Translations under genes and position numbers: made by a program | The notes under the pieces: model-generated | Database searches by the model: none | What the model was told of the DNA's origin: nothing | Seen by the model: only the letters and a program-made list of their open reading frames with translations | Shown here: piece by piece, positions 1 to 12,395 of the stretch | How the letters are laid out: each line of letters opens with the position of its first letter | Position numbering within the stretch: position 1 is the stretch's first letter | Assembly (NCBI GenBank): GCA_934047225.1 | Contig: OW203990.1 | Location: 29,739,045-29,803,044, forward strand | Length of the DNA stretch: 64,000 bases | Direction of reading: 5' to 3' | From: Ypsolopha sequella | Taxonomy: Eukaryota > Arthropoda > Insecta > Lepidoptera > Ypsolophidae

Positions 1-2022
1 GGATTGCTCCTCTATGTTTCAATTCATTTTCATACATTCTGTAAGTATATAGAAAAAGGTTATTGATAAGTATCTGACAATTATATTTACCCTAAACGAC
101 CTTCCAAATATTCTCACATATTAACATTCACGACCATCAAAATTGGCTGCATGGGAAAGCTCTCTTATTATTTCCATGAATAATTCACACAATCTAGCTA
201 GAAACAGGGGTTCAAATCAACTCGTATATATGAGGGGCACATAGTCTCAGTCACTATACCGTCCTAAATAACAACTTTCGTTCAGATTTTCCAGTAATTA
301 AAATATCGATACCGATAGTTATTTTAATAATTGTTCTTTTTTTGTGTTACAATATATACTTATTGATTGTATTTTACAAATTTTCTAACGACGGTGTTAC
401 TGAACATCAACTAACTCGTCCCAAAAATGTAATTTTGAGTCAACTTTTGTTATTTTGAACAGGAAGCCATAAAAATGTGATTTATAAAGAAAATTATAAA
501 ACCGTTATTTTCTGTTTTTCTTAATCAGTGTCGCTATGGTAGGAATGTTTAGTTTTTACTATATGAATATTGAATCATTTGCATATGATTCAGTTATTTG
601 ATAAATAATTACGCAGTTTATTTGTAAAAGACATTACCGACCAGCTCTGTATTCAACTTTAAATCAATGAGTGTTGCACGTGTTGGTACGTTATGAACCT
701 ATATGTATAATAATTCCGAAATATTCAACCGCCCAAGAGCGAGAACTTTTGCCGACGGAGCTTTTAGCGGTCGCGCCGCCCGCCCGTGCGGAAACATCCG
801 CGCCCGCCCTACTGCAGCTGTTTTATTCCCACCAAAAGTTACGTAATTCTTTCATGAGATTGATCATTAAGTTACCATTTGTTTAAATAATAAAGCATTC
901 AGAATATTTTAAGCTTTCTTCAATTCCTTTGCAACGACCTTCACTGGAAAATCACTACTCTGAAAATCTTTCTTCTCTTTCACTCGCACTTGCACTAGCA
1001 TCCTCCGTCTCACTTGCACGAGTCGACCGATAACATCAGCTATTCTATGTGTTATGTAACAAGGAACTTATATAATTTAGAACAATTAAATAACATGAAA
1101 AGCTTAAAACAGTTGCCACTGGGGTACTTCAACATAATTAGAACACTACTCTGCACTATTATACTCGTTATTCACCAATAAGTTCACTACACACTAAAAC
1201 TTAATTTCCTCGCTAAATCACTTGAAAATGCCAAAAAATCGCTAATACCACAAAAAGGAAACAGCATTCCATTTTCAAAACTACAAAAATGGCGGCCACT
1301 ACCAAAATAAGAAAATATTGACCTTTGTTTGCGTTGGCGCGAGCTGGGCACACCTGGGATCACCTCGCCCGAACTGCCATCCCTCGCCAGAGAACCCGCG
1401 AAGCCTCCGTTGCCATGCGTGCCACCCTGATCAGCCATTGGTCGAGGAGCGACCGTGACGTCACATCCAGCCAGCCAATGACGCACCTCTGAAACTTTCA
1501 TGTAGGTATGGGAGGCAGCGGTCGATGACTAAAAATAGGCCCTAAGGCGCTCTGTGGCGTCGTAGTGGAAGTCGACCCTTTACTTGCAGATTCGGTAACG
1601 ATCAAACGGTTCTACCAATTAATTGTTGTAATCCGTTCTTCACTCTCACATGAACAATGTAATTTGGTTGAGAACAAAAAACTAAGGAGTCTTCCTTGTA
1701 TTATGGTTGTAAGAATGGTTTGTACTATACCTATCTACATATTATGTAGTACATAGATAATCACATGATATGAATGAGATAAGTAATTCAGTTCTTCTGA
1801 ATGGTATGAATGTTCAGAAACAGGTGGCATCTTGGTTCTTGCGTTGCATTACGAATTAGAATCGATATTACGTTACTAAGAATTTGTTATTGTTTATAGC
1901 GAGTAGTATCCACGCATTTAACCATCAAATGTCATGACAAAAAATTGTATATGCATCAAAATACCATACATTTTTTCGTAGATATATGTATTTTAAAAAT
2001 ATCAGAAATTTAATTTAAAAAA
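1..2022. other. AT-rich intergenic DNA, no gene recognised
   Basis: No reading frame here resembles a known protein. Most of the stretch is AT-rich, with two short GC-rich islands near 730-810 and 1320-1500. A 71-codon forward frame (671-886) and a 104-codon reverse frame (1187-1501) cross these islands, but neither shows a recognisable domain, and GC-rich islands in AT-rich DNA readily give open frames. I see no tandem array or long inverted repeat. Confidence 0.5.
1320..1565. promoter_or_regulatory. GC-rich island with CRE-like and CCAAT-like motifs (candidate only)
   Basis: The island stands out from AT-rich surroundings. It carries a perfect CRE-type palindrome gtgacgtcac at 1455-1464, a CCAAT box at 1475-1479 and an inverted CCAAT (cattgg) at 1436-1441. 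These three motifs lie within about 45 bp, as in some promoters. No transcript start, initiator or gene can be tied to it, so it may equally be part of an old repeat. This is inference from motif matches only. Confidence 0.2.
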
Positions 2023-2447
2023 CATATGAAGGGTAAGCGGGAAGAGGGATCATAGTCAACAAAAGGTAAATTTGAAATAAGTAGAAAAAACTTGCTTAGG
2101 TTGTTACTTGAGAACTATACTTAGTGGGCTTATTGTAATCACAGTTAATTATTGTACTACAATTTTTTTTTTCTCAAAAGCAAACTTTACTATCAGCCCA
2201 TAGCCCCTCATACTCACAGTTCATAGACAATTTACTTTTTGTACTATTTATGAACTTTTCTTAAGTTAGGTTTTTAAGCTTCTAGAGTTCGGTTTATTTT
2301 TAAAAGCGATATTCTGCGGACTGTGTTTTTTTTCATGTTTTTGTTTTCGCTCAATCATTGTTATCCAGACATTTTAGAAGATGGCACTATTAACTCAATT
2401 TTTGAAAAAACTGATAATGATCTTTCTTCCCGCTTACCCTTCATATG
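2023..2447. mobile_element. MITE with about 30-bp terminal inverted repeats
   Basis: The left end reads catatgaagggtaagcggga and the right end, reversed and complemented, reads the same; the match continues with few mismatches to about 30 bp (gatcat). The 425-bp interior has no coding potential. The arms and size fit a miniature inverted-repeat DNA transposon. The termini are flanked by A/T bases, so the exact target duplication is ambiguous and the superfamily is not assigned. Confidence 0.7.
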
Positions 2448-4127
2448 AGATACTCACATAAAAGACCTAGCAAAACGTGTTTATGACGTCAGCAATACTT
2501 ATACTATAATTATTATAAAAAGCAATATCAAAGTTAACCTCTTATCTCTATTTTTCATAGAAGATGTATGACAGTTTCATTATTCATTAAACATTTAAAT
2601 AAATAAAATAAAACATTTACAGATATTTTCATTATTTCGGCAATAAAAAAGCAGAATATCGCACAGGGTACCTATTAATACGTCTTGGTAAAATCTGTAA
2701 AAAATTGCTTACCAATATTAGCACTAATATTAATACGCCATTCAGGTGTTCGCGTACAGGTAACGCCTTTGTCTTTCTCTTGGAACTTATACTTTAAGTT
2801 TCGTTAGCAAAAATGCTTTCAAAAATTCAGAACTAGACGAGTAGCTATGCTATACTTTAGTAAGTTATCATAAAGAGGACCCTTTAAAATTTCCGATCGA
2901 AGCAAATTCCGAGGAAACAGTTAAAACAAAATTTCACAGATATCGATCCCAAAATGTGAGTAATTTAACAGATGAATCGAGATAACTCGATTGAAAGGGC
3001 CATCTCGGACGCATCGGAGTTAGGGTCGAGGTCATAAATCTAGGTATTAAGACAGTTGGACTCAATCTATATGACAAATAGGGTACAGCTGAGTAGATGA
3101 ACTATCAGCTCCAGGTCCACGCTATTGACACGAGACCATCCTTAATATTCCGGCCGTTCGATACGCGATTACTTCCATTTCCCTGCATCCAATAAAATTG
3201 AAAATAAAGGTCTAGTTTATGATCTAATATAATTTTAAAACATTTCATGTGAACTAGGTTTCCAAGATTCATAAGCTCGTAATGTTTTCTCTGTTAAAAA
3301 ATTATAAGATCTCATGTAGAGCCAAGCCCCTAACTGTACAACACCTAACTCTACAAGCCCCAACTTTACAAACCCTACTTCTTGTTCAAAAAGCATGACT
3401 TTGACGTTTCATGGAACTTTTACATGACACAATATTAAAGACCAAGACGGGGATTCTGGCAAGTGCAAAAAAAAGTGATTTCTAGTGATTTTACAAAGGA
3501 TTTTCTACGGAAATGATGTATTTGTCTGCTTTCGCAATTTTTGTGCACGCGCCAGAATCACCGTCCAGGGACATTATTTCTTAACGGGACACCTGACGCT
3601 AGAACATCAACAACACCAGGTTTTCAAGGGTTCATTGGAAGAAACTAGGTCTCTCCTCATATTGAAGAAAATATATTTGATTTATCGATATTTTATCTAG
3701 GGATTCCACCTATAAACAATGTTGTAAGATTTATACTAAAAAATGTTTTCCACCCTCTTTTTTTTGGTTTTCCAACGTTCATTTCAAATACGCGGTTAAG
3801 AGATCAACTTGATTTTTTTTTATAAAATAGGCAATAGAAATATGAAGGGATTTTTTTTCTGTACAAAATATTTCAGTATTAGCTAAAAACACACCAATTT
3901 GTTGTTTCGCTGCGTGATCACTAGTATTTCGCGTCCAAGAACAAGAGGCCAAAGAACCAACAGGTAATCGCCTCTATGAAAAGCAAATAAAGGTCTTTGC
4001 CATTAGACTTATTGTGCTGGACGGGTAATAAAAAAAGTTGCATGGGTATGCCATCCTCTTAACATAAAGGGAGTGTATGTGTGACGACCCCGAAATGGTC
4101 AAATAATTAGTTCTTATACTTGATTTA
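2448..4127. other. Unassigned AT-rich DNA
   Basis: No gene, array or clear element is seen. A short degenerate repetition of 'cctaact-tacaa' type occurs at about 3328-3380. The 71-codon frame at 3485-3700 has no recognisable features. Confidence 0.4.
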
Positions 4128-5287
4128 AACAAACAACCTCACCTCAATATACAGGGTGGAAAAAATTAATGGGCCCTGGAGGAGAACTACCTTAATTCCT
4201 TTAGTTAGCTCATTTTACTGAAAGGAAACATTCCTTTATTTTTTAAAAGAAACAAAACTGCATTCAAAGATCTTCTAAAATTCGCTTGCCTCACCCTGGA
4301 ATCGAACCAACTAAAAATGAAAAAATTAAACCCTCGCTATTTTATTATGCGAATCGGTAGGATTATTGTTCAGGATAAAATGTGTCTAATAAACATTTGG
4401 TCTTACACTCATCTGTTGTACGAGATACCCACGAAATTGAATATTTATTACAAGTTCTTTATTAACAATACCTAATAAAATACTGTTCACTTGTAACAAG
4501 TAAATGACACGTTTTAAATTTCTTATCTCTCTAACATTCAAAGACATCGTATGAAGTACAAGCTTGCTAATGTTATTTACCTTAAGTACCTTGTTGAAGA
4601 CTTCGATAAGAAAATCGTTATAAATCTATGCACAGCACAATTCCTTCTTGCACTAGGCGTACTGACGAAAAGTTTAAAAAGGGAAACAATTTTTTTTTTG
4701 AAACGCGGTGCAACAAATTTAAAATTCGAATGATAACTTTCAACATTTTTAAAATCGATAAAACTATTCGTTCGAATTTCAAATTTAGTTTTGTTTTGCT
4801 TTCATTCCGTGCTGTCATTGTGTAATAATGGCGTATCAAGAACAATTTTATTTATTAGAAGCTTGTTTTCACTTTTTTTTATTTCAAAGACCAAATATTT
4901 ATTAGACAAATTTTATCCTGAACGATATTCCTACCAATTCGTATAATAAAATAGCGAGGGTTTATTTTTTAGTTTTTAGTTGGTTCGATTCCCGGGTGAG
5001 ACAAGCGAATTTTAGAAGATCTTTGAATGCAGTTTTGTTTCTTTTAAAAAATAAAGGAATGTTTCTTTTCAGCAAAATGAGCTAACTTAAGGATTTAAGG
5101 TAGTTCCCCTCCAGGGCCCTTACATTTTTTCCACCCTGTATATTATGATCAGGATAGCCGACCAGGTTCAGCAGATTCAAACTGCCTTCATCTGGGCAAG
5201 TGAAGATGTTTACGCGACAACACCTACGTTACGCCTCACACTGCGGTCAGTGAGAGCCTATATTGAGGTGAGCTATTTTGTTTAAGT
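4128..5287. repeat. Outer inverted repeat around foldback copy 1
   Basis: The sequence just outside the 1-kb foldback, ctcacctcaatata at about 4137-4150, is repeated in inverted form as tatattgaggtgag near 5260-5273. The match extends imperfectly through aaacaaa / tttgttt to about 5287. The foldback may therefore have landed next to, or inside, another inverted-repeat element. Confidence 0.45.
4150..5140. mobile_element. 1-kb foldback (palindromic) DNA element, copy 1
   Basis: Both termini read tacagggtggaaaaaatt inward, with TA on either side, consistent with a TA target duplication. The arms are roughly 250 bp long and include ttttttaaaagaaacaaaac and a segment with a tRNA-like B-box match (ggttcgattcc). 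The interior (about 4405-4890) is unique to the family and contains only short frames. A second copy lies at 42260-43270 with its interior in reverse orientation. The right arm here lacks about 90 bp that the second copy retains. Long arms plus TA flanks suggest a nonautonomous DNA transposon; the superfamily is uncertain. Confidence 0.8.
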
Positions 5288-6349
5288 CATAAATTATCCT
5301 CAAGTTTCATTTTAGTAGTTTATGCTACTAGGGCGAAAAGGAATAAATTACGAGGACGATTTAAAACACGAGCGTAGCGAGTGTTTTAAACGTAACCGAG
5401 TAATTTATTGCTTTTACGCCCGTGTATCATACTACGTTTTTCAATGCATAGTGTGAGGAAATGAAAATAAATATAATCTTGTGAACTTTAAATTATAATT
5501 GGCTCAAAAGGACTGTATCCAGAGCCGTTAAACAGTGGAAAAAAAAGTATAACATCTATGGTACACAGAAAAGGCTGCAGGTTAGCCAACCATTATAAAT
5601 AAATTTAAAAAAATAATAATAATAAAGCCCTAGGGCAAAATAATCGACTTTTTGTTCGGTTTTGATGCATAAAAAGTGGGCCTTTACGAGCACATGCATT
5701 GAAAAATTATATAAGTACTTATACTTAAATATTTATCTAACAAGCATGTGAAAGAACACTGACGAGATGAGCAGATATTAAGAACCAAGTGCGGGGGTGT
5801 GTTGTCAAGGGAGGGGGAGGGGGGAGGGTGACGTCCCGTGGATACGAGTTACTGGATTTACGAACATTATTTTCATAATTTACAACAACGCGGGACGTGC
5901 TGGCGCGGAGTTTACGCATAAATTCTTTAAAAAATAAAATGGAGAATGTAGTTTTTAATCCTTTTTTTTCCACTTATTTCTATCGTATTATTCCTATAAT
6001 TAGTTAATCTAATATTTTCTTACTAAGCAGTGCCAAGTGCAAACCACTTCTAACCGCTGACTTTTAGATATTAACTATTTATTGGCTTTATTTAGGAGAG
6101 AACGAAGTTAACAACAAAAGGGTTATAATTTGTTATTATTTTAGAGCTTGGGATCAGAGGATGTTTTTTTAATATTTTATTAGAATATTTTACCTCATTA
6201 AAGACCCTTTAAAAAAAGTGCAAACTCGCAGAGTGTAAGGCTACAGTTTGCTCAACAATTCTCTTCAGACCGCAGTAAGTTTTTGCCAGTAAACTAACCA
6301 AGGCGCTTAATTTTTAAAGCGTTCCGTTCGTCTTGATGCCGTTGCGGGT
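5288..6349. other. Unassigned DNA with a 'cgagcgtagcgag' hairpin
   Basis: Around 5330-5430 an imperfect inverted repeat runs from gggcgaaaagg...aataaattac to gtaatttatt...ttttacgccc, centred on aaaacacgagcg / cgagtgtttt. It has the look of a short dispersed palindromic element. A G-run-rich patch lies at 5795-5830. The reverse 78-codon frame at 5737-5973 crosses this low-complexity patch and is not convincing as a gene. Confidence 0.4.
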
Positions 6350-6510
6350 CAGGCGCGGATCCAGGACCTTACCCAGGGGAAGGAGGAAGCAATTTCTGTA
6401 AATCGGCTAGATCGGCAAAAATTTTAAATTAGTCAAAATATGTATTTTTTTTTTGTGGATTAAGGAGAGCGGGCAATCGCCTTCATTCCCCTTACCTGTA
6501 TCCGCGCTTA
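6350..6510. mobile_element. Possible short MITE with degenerate terminal repeats
   Basis: The left end caggcgcggatccagg matches the reverse complement of the right end (taagcgcggatacagg) at 12 of 16 positions. The 161-bp interior is noncoding. I cannot find a clean target duplication, and the first three bases differ between the ends, so this is only a candidate. Confidence 0.35.
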
Positions 6511-6865
6511 TGGGCGGACACAATTTATGTAATTTTGAAAAGTTCTCCTTTTTATCCGTGTATAACTAATTTGCATTGCTGAAAACACGATCGTGTCAAA
6601 TCGTTCAGCAAAGTTCAGTTAGCGAAGTTCGGCACTTTGTAAAATGTTCGTGTACCGCAGACTTTCCTCCGCATTACTTCACGAGCTGGCGGGTAGGTAC
6701 ACGTGGAATTAGGTAATCAATTCGTATTATTTTGGTACGTGAACAAACCGTGGTACCGTGGTAATACTTCGGGAACTTATCGCGAACTTAATTTAATGAC
6801 CGCCTTAAATTCCTTTCCTCTTAGTTAATTCACTTTATGAAAAATTACTAACTTAATCCCATAGA

Positions 6866-7305
6866 AGAATGGCAGGGCATTGGTGTGGGACGCAACGTGT
6901 GTCGATACTTTACCGCCGTCCCACACCAGTGTGACTGCTGTCAGAGCTGGTGCAGCTGCGGCAGCGGCAGAAGGAAACAAGATGCGCGGGTACGCAGGCC
7001 TCAGTTTGGACTGCATATTTGCGCCTTTTGGCGTTGAGACCCTTGGGCCGTGGGGCCCATAAGCAAAAATCCTCTTCAAGGAATTAACATCGCGGCTGGT
7101 CGACGTCTGTGGGGACCCGAGGGCTGGCGCATGTCTTGGCCAGCGAATAAGTCTGGCCATACAAAGAGGAAACGCAGCCAGCCTTCTAGGTACCCTTCCA
7201 CATGACGACGGCGATCTGGCTAATCTATTTAGTTTAATTTTAATAAACTTGTAATTTAATAAAGATTTTTAGTTTGTTTAAGTTTTTATGTTTTCTAGGA
7301 TTATT
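6866..7305 (+). pseudogene. LINE open-frame C-terminus, 5'-truncated and stopped
   Basis: A frame starting near 6872 reads ALVWDATCVDTL, then an alanine-rich run, then FGVETLGPWGP, and hits a stop at about 7060. The same frame continues after the stop with RLVDVCGDPRAG, QRISLAIQRGNAAS and LLGTLPHDD and ends near 7257. I recognise this motif string as the C-terminal tail found after reverse transcriptase in retroelement proteins of invertebrates. The 3' untranslated part ends in the (TAA)n tract at 7309-7330. It is a dead-on-arrival insertion with at least one nonsense codon. Confidence 0.65.
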
Positions 7306-7308
7306 TTG

Positions 7309-7332
7309 TATTAATAATAATAATAATAATAT
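7309..7332. repeat. (TAA)n microsatellite at a LINE/LINE junction
   Basis: About eight TAA/AAT triplets occupy the exact junction between a forward LINE fragment and a reverse LINE fragment. Such tracts are typical LINE tails, and here one tract serves as the tail of both. Confidence 0.8.
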
Positions 7333-7905
7333 TCATTTATTTCAGATAAATTAATCCATATTTATAAATAAATTGCTAAAATACTAAAATTTAAAAAGAA
7401 TACAAAAAAAGAAATACACAGAAACAATAATAACCACAAAGTGTTGATGCTGACGCTATCTGCTCCATACTTGGTACGACGGAGTGTGTAGCGCCTGCCA
7501 ATGTTTCATAAAGGGCCCGTCCGACCTGCTGGCGACACTGAGGAGACTGTTACCGCTGTCCCGCACCCTGCCCGCCATCGCAGTTGCTCGCCTGCGCATG
7601 GTGGTATAAAAGCAGTCAACGCGCACTGCGGCGAACATCCCCGACGCGCTGCAGAAGCGGGGCAGCCGCAACAGTGCCCTCATCGCATTATTGTATTGAA
7701 CGCGAAGAGCGTTGTACGACTTCTGCGTGTATGATAACCACAGTGTGCCCGTATAAAAAGATGTGCAAAAGGCTCGGAATAAGGTAATTTTTACTTCCTT
7801 CGAGCTACGGGCAAACCTGCGGGCTATCATATTTGCTCGCACCGACAACGCCCTCCTTTCTCGTTCAATATCATCGTCATCCTTCAGGTCGGACTTAAGT
7901 TGCTT
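7331..7905 (-). pseudogene. Non-LTR retrotransposon C-terminal fragment
   Basis: On the reverse strand the frame reads KDDDDIERERRALSVRANMIARRF, SSKEVKITLFRAFCTSFYTG, LWLSYTQKSYNALRVQYNNA and FCSASGMFA, and ends at 7456. This is the region that follows the reverse transcriptase core in many insect LINEs. A stop lies upstream near 7900, so the copy is 5'-truncated. The 3' untranslated part runs to the (TAA)n tract and contains the reverse complement of tttatttcagataaattaat, a common LINE 3' end. The frame itself is open for about 150 codons, so the insertion is not ancient. Confidence 0.7.
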
Positions 7906-8006
7906 TTTTGATATTTAAGATCAAATAGTTAAATAAATATTACTTCAAAAGCCTTATTTTATTCAAATTACGTGATAATCTTGTTTTCATAATGATTCAG
8001 TTTACG

Positions 8007-8313
8007 GGTGGTAGAGCTGATACCGAGCTCGACTGAGGAAGTTATTCGGGAGAGAGTAAGAGGACAGCTCTCAAGCAAAACCGGTGGCCCACCACGCCTG
8101 GGATCATTTGATGGCGGTATATCAATCCCAAATTGCCAGCCTTATAATAAAACAGACTAGTGACGGACAGCGACGTCACTGGTGCGAGGGTTTCGACACC
8201 GCGCTCACGTGTGTGAGTATGGGCATTTCTTCCAGTAGGACCGCCAAAAGGCAGAAATCTTGGAAAGGCCTATATTCAGCAGTGAACGAAGACAGGCTGG
8301 TGGATGAATGATC
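8007..8313 (+). repeat. Dispersed repeat family A, copy 1
   Basis: It begins ggtggtagagctgat, contains gatggcggtatatca and ggacagcgacgtcactgg, and ends with ggaaaggcctatattcagca followed by ggctggtggatgaat. Two further copies lie at 15167-15530 and, split, at 52963-53107 plus 54323-54511. The end motif 'ggcctatgtccagcagtgga' is widespread in lepidopteran genomes and probably belongs to a non-LTR retrotransposon. This copy has lost the 'caacccgcctgcc' segment present in the others. Confidence 0.7.
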
Positions 8314-11254
8314 CATTAGCTATGATCTATTTATTGTCAGCCCTTTAATGACATATTTTCAGCTTTGAATCATCCTTTCATTCTCGAGCATCAACGCTCG
8401 TCATTTCGAAGCACAAAAAGCTCTCTATGGCCGACAGTCAAGCAACTTGACTGAAGCGTGCCCTATAAGCTCGACATTCAAGACGGGTGGTACGTAGATC
8501 GTCATTGTGTGTCCGATGAGACCCCGGTTCGGCCCGGCCGCGGCTCGGCCCGGTGTAAATATAGTCCCGCGGTCGATGCGCTCTGACATGCGCACTGCAC
8601 CTGAATAGCGCGGCATAAATAATGCGGAGGATCCACTACATACGTGGCACAGAACTAACGTTTTATTTTTAGGATTATTCTAGTTCATTTCGATGGTCCA
8701 TGTCTACTTTTATTATAATAAGCGTAACCAGATACTGTTTTCAGCATTTACTTACAAGAATAACAATATCATCAAAATACAAAGTTTTATTCATTGAGCC
8801 ATACATAAGTGATGATACTTTCCCAGTATTTTCCTGAATAAAATGTTTCTCAAATATGCTCGGCTTTAAGGCGTACAAAATATTGATTTTAAAATTTAAA
8901 TATATAAAAAAAAATCATATACATGGTTATTTACAATACAGATCATTAAATACTTATTCGCTACTATTTCTGTGGTTTATTCATTCAACCGTCTCTACCA
9001 CTGACGCGCAGGTCGCGGATTCAATTCACGTAGTAGCACATTCAGTCTGCTTTTCGTTATTTTAAGTTATTATAAGTTAAATAAGCCAGCTTGCTAATTG
9101 TGGTAGACAAAAACATTGTCAAATTCTGAAGCAAGACTGTTTGATTCTGGATGACCTCCCTGGTCATTCTGCATCTCAGGTAATTTTTAATTTCTGAATC
9201 GAATTAGTACTTGTTTATTTAAATAACTTCACAGGTACAACTGAAACCAAAACTATTTCAAGTCTCTTCTCTCTGTAAAGAGGAGAATCAGAGAGACTGT
9301 CGATGTTCACGTTCAGAATATGTCAAATTTGTTCTGAAATAATAACTAAAGTATGCTTCAAATAAGTAATTATTTAATTTACCTCGGAACAGTAGCACCT
9401 ATTAATAAATACAAGTAGCACTCACGACATTATTGTAATAAAACTAGCAGATATACAACGGTGAAATTATTGAAATACATTATTTACAAACTATTTGGTA
9501 TGCTGATCTACTGATTGTAATGAGTCGAGGACAAATCCGTTGACCCTCTTTTTGTCCCTACTGCAGGAATTATAATTAAATTGTTTCAATGTTGGCTTCG
9601 GCCCCACGCACGCATCTCAAAGGTCCGGGACTACATAGTCCCGAGATATAATAAATATAAATGATTATAATTTATTTAATTTATTCAAGAAAGAAAAAGC
9701 CTTACTCCTAATTTACGTAAACAAATACATGTTATTGTTACTTGTTAAATCAAGTAAGTAGATACCTATCTCTTGTTCATGAAGCCGTTCAGTTACCAAA
9801 CTATTATTAAAGTCTGTACTTTACCATCTAAAGATTCCAGGCACCCGATGACAGCGAACAGTGGGTTAGTTGCAGTTTCTTCAACTGGTGGTGAAGAGAG
9901 TTGAGCCACAATACCATGGTTTGAAATAATGAACTATATAGAAAACCAAAAACTCGTTGGATTTTGACATTTTTGACAAATAACTGAAAGGTTGTAATCA
10001 AATAAGCGTTTTTACGTTTTATAAAGTTCATAATATTTAATCTCAAAGTAGGTACGTATAGATGTATTATCTAGATAAACTATTGTACATTATATTAATC
10101 TGTAAGATGGACCCGAGCCACGATCTGGACTGCGACCTATTGTGTTACGATGGTTTTAGAGATAGTAAGGATTCAGAGGATTAAGTTGATCAACAAACAA
10201 ACAATAACTCTGGTTAACAGAGTACACAATAATTTTAACTTGTAACGTGTTTATAGCACACCAGTCCCACAGTTTCAGGGTTCCCCGGGCCGCGGCCGCC
10301 CGCTGCGCAGATTACATGGGATTAACTCTTCTCCAGTCGGTTCCGTACAGTTTGATGAACGCTCACTGCGAGGAAAGAGCTTTATGATGTTCTACAGGGG
10401 ATTGTCTGGCGTTAAAACTATTTGATGGATGGATGGAAATAGTAGGGTAACGAAAGAAATTTTGGGTCCGCAAGTGCTGACCAAATTAGCAACATACTGG
10501 TGAAAGGCAAAGGCAAAAGTATCCAGAATAGAAGAGCTGATATCACTAGATTGATGAATATGGAAGAAGCGAAAAAAAAAACTCGACCTTCTCCTCGCAG
10601 AGTGCTCGCACTGCTGAACAATATTTCGCTAAGACAATATGTTCCCTTGTTGCTATTGCAGAAAGTAGACATAGCCTCATGACACATATCCATGAGGGGG
10701 TGTCAGAGTGTGGACTAACATAACAGTCAGCACTCGTATACCCTCTTCCCATCGAAGATTTTCAGTTCCACCGTGCAGTGCAGGAGACGAGCCTGTTCGC
10801 CGTACTTTGAGCACCAATATAATATGCTTTTTATGGCATACAGGTTAACGTTACGGTATTTACCTTCACCGTGAGCAAGTGTATACTCGTAAATACAAGT
10901 ACATACTCGTAAATTTGTGGGTATATTAATAATTTGCAATATACCGCTAAACACTCTTACCATGCTATTCAAAATGCAGACTCAAGCACCGCCCGCCCTC
11001 CCGCATAAAACATGCACAAGCAAAGCAAGCAGTACGAGCACAAAATAAAGCAATCTTAAATAACAAGCAAGAAAACTTATCGACACGTGTTTCGCCTCTA
11101 AACGAGGCTCCTCGGGATGTGTTGTCCGCCCGACCGCAGACAGTTTGAATAAGTAAAACATATGTGTTAACTCATGTGTCTGAAAATAAATATTTTTGTA
11201 TATTTTTTTTTTGTATGGGGACCAGGGCCTGGTGATGAGACTGGGAGGTAGATA
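8314..11254. other. Unassigned DNA with scattered fragments
   Basis: No gene is recognised. A GC-rich patch lies at 8520-8625. A tRNA-like B-box match (gcggattcaattcac) lies near 9010-9030. A perfect short hairpin cgggacta-ca-tagtcccg lies at about 9626-9645. A fragment at 10690-10790 (gagggggtgtcagag) resembles the tail of the SINE seen at 15885-16258. The ORF-sized stretches at 10418-10752 overlap on both strands and show no domain. Confidence 0.4.
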
Positions 11255-11690
11255 TTCTTTATTATTTATTCTTTATTGTACACACACGGAAATATAAACA
11301 TAAACAAAATTACAGTAAAAATATGCACATTGGCGAGCTTATCTCTAAACAGAGATTTCTGACAGCAAAACCATCACAATAGGAAAAAGAAACATAAACG
11401 GAGTAATCATACACGCGTACACAGAGAAGAAGAATACACAAAGAATTATACAAGTTTCATAACAAAATAAAAATTGATATCAATACTTACTATAAATACA
11501 ATCTATAAAATATTATAAATATACATAGTGTGTAATAAACTACATAAACATAAATATATATAATATCTATCTATTCAGATTGTGAGAGGTAGTGTTCTTT
11601 AAGCTTTTTCTTAAAGGAATCGATAGTTAGACAGTCGCGAATACTATGCGGAAGAGCATTCCATAGTTGGACTGAATGGACACTGAATCA
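11255..11690 (-). mobile_element. LINE 3' end with C-terminal codons (family B1)
   Basis: Read on the reverse strand, codons at about 11675-11575 give VQLWNALPHSIRD, then SFKKKLKEHYLSQSE and a stop. The pattern W-N-x-L-P-x-x-I-R followed by F-K-x-x-L-K is the usual C-terminus of jockey/CR1-type LINE reverse transcriptases. The 3' untranslated region follows, including gagataagctcg, and ends in tgtgtacaataaagaata. Related 3' ends are at 16262-16355 (forward) and 19337-19680 (reverse). The copy is strongly 5'-truncated. Confidence 0.75.
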
Positions 11691-11816
11691 CATCAACGGA
11701 AAATGGCAAACCCATTGATTTTGAGCTTATTTGAAACATGGTGTTTGCCTTTAGTTTTTAAAGTTCTACGCAGCGTCAGAGAATATAAAGCAGCGCTGCG
11801 GAAGCCAGGAGTATCT

Positions 11817-11874
11817 AGCGAGGCCGAAAAACGAGGCCGAAGGAATCCTCGCATGCTCGTTTATCGGCCTCGCT
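11817..11874. repeat. 58-bp near-palindrome
   Basis: Arms agcgaggccgaaaaacgag (11817-11835) and ctcgtttatcggcctcgct (11856-11874) pair with one mismatch across a 20-nt centre. The left arm motif cgaggccga also recurs in direct orientation inside the centre. Function unknown. Confidence 0.6.
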
Positions 11875-12299
11875 AACTTTGTTTGGGATATTGTCAGTTT
11901 GTATATTTATTTATTTTTATTTAAAACCTTAGCCTACTAACAGTGACTTTCACCAACTCGTAAGCTAAGTTATTAACACATTAACAAATTTTAACAAAGG
12001 TTTTAACACAATTTTAACACTTATGAAACTAAATGCTTAAAAAAATTCTAACAAGAACAAATTTTGATAAACTAATATAAAAAATGTAAATTTCTGGGTA
12101 TTTATTCAGGAGCAGATTTAGCAGGGTACACGCTTGGAAGGTGGGCGCAAAACGAGCATGCTGTGTGCATGTGAGCAATTTAATGCATATTAAATTGAGA
12201 GGGAGTGAGAGCTCTTATTATAATGTTTGTTTCTGAAAAAAATATGTTGTTTGTTTCCTGTAGGCCACGCGGGTGAAGCCGCGGGTAGCATCTAATACT

Positions 12300-12395
12300 A
12301 AATATGTATATAAATTCCCAAACATTTCTTGGTAACAGAACCTGGTGTTAAGAGAGTCCAGCGTCCTGTACCTACTGAGCTACTGCCTTAATTGT
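12300..12395 (-). mobile_element. tRNA-derived SINE head, family F copy 1
   Basis: On the reverse strand the sequence reads ggcagtagctcagtaggtac, then gacgctggactctcttaac and accaggttc. This resembles the D-arm/A-box, anticodon arm and T-arm/B-box of a tRNA. It cannot be a working tRNA: the T-stem and acceptor stem do not pair. A related head lies at 17955-18075. Confidence 0.5.

Noticed and set aside
4618..4845. A conserved small protein in the foldback element (shared with 42685-42960)
   Set aside because: The peptide similarity (FLNFSSVRLVQE) simply reflects near-identical DNA of two recent copies; the frames do not start or end at corresponding places.
6880..7062. An independent 60-codon gene
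   Set aside because: It is part of a longer LINE C-terminal frame interrupted by one stop; the ATG is internal.
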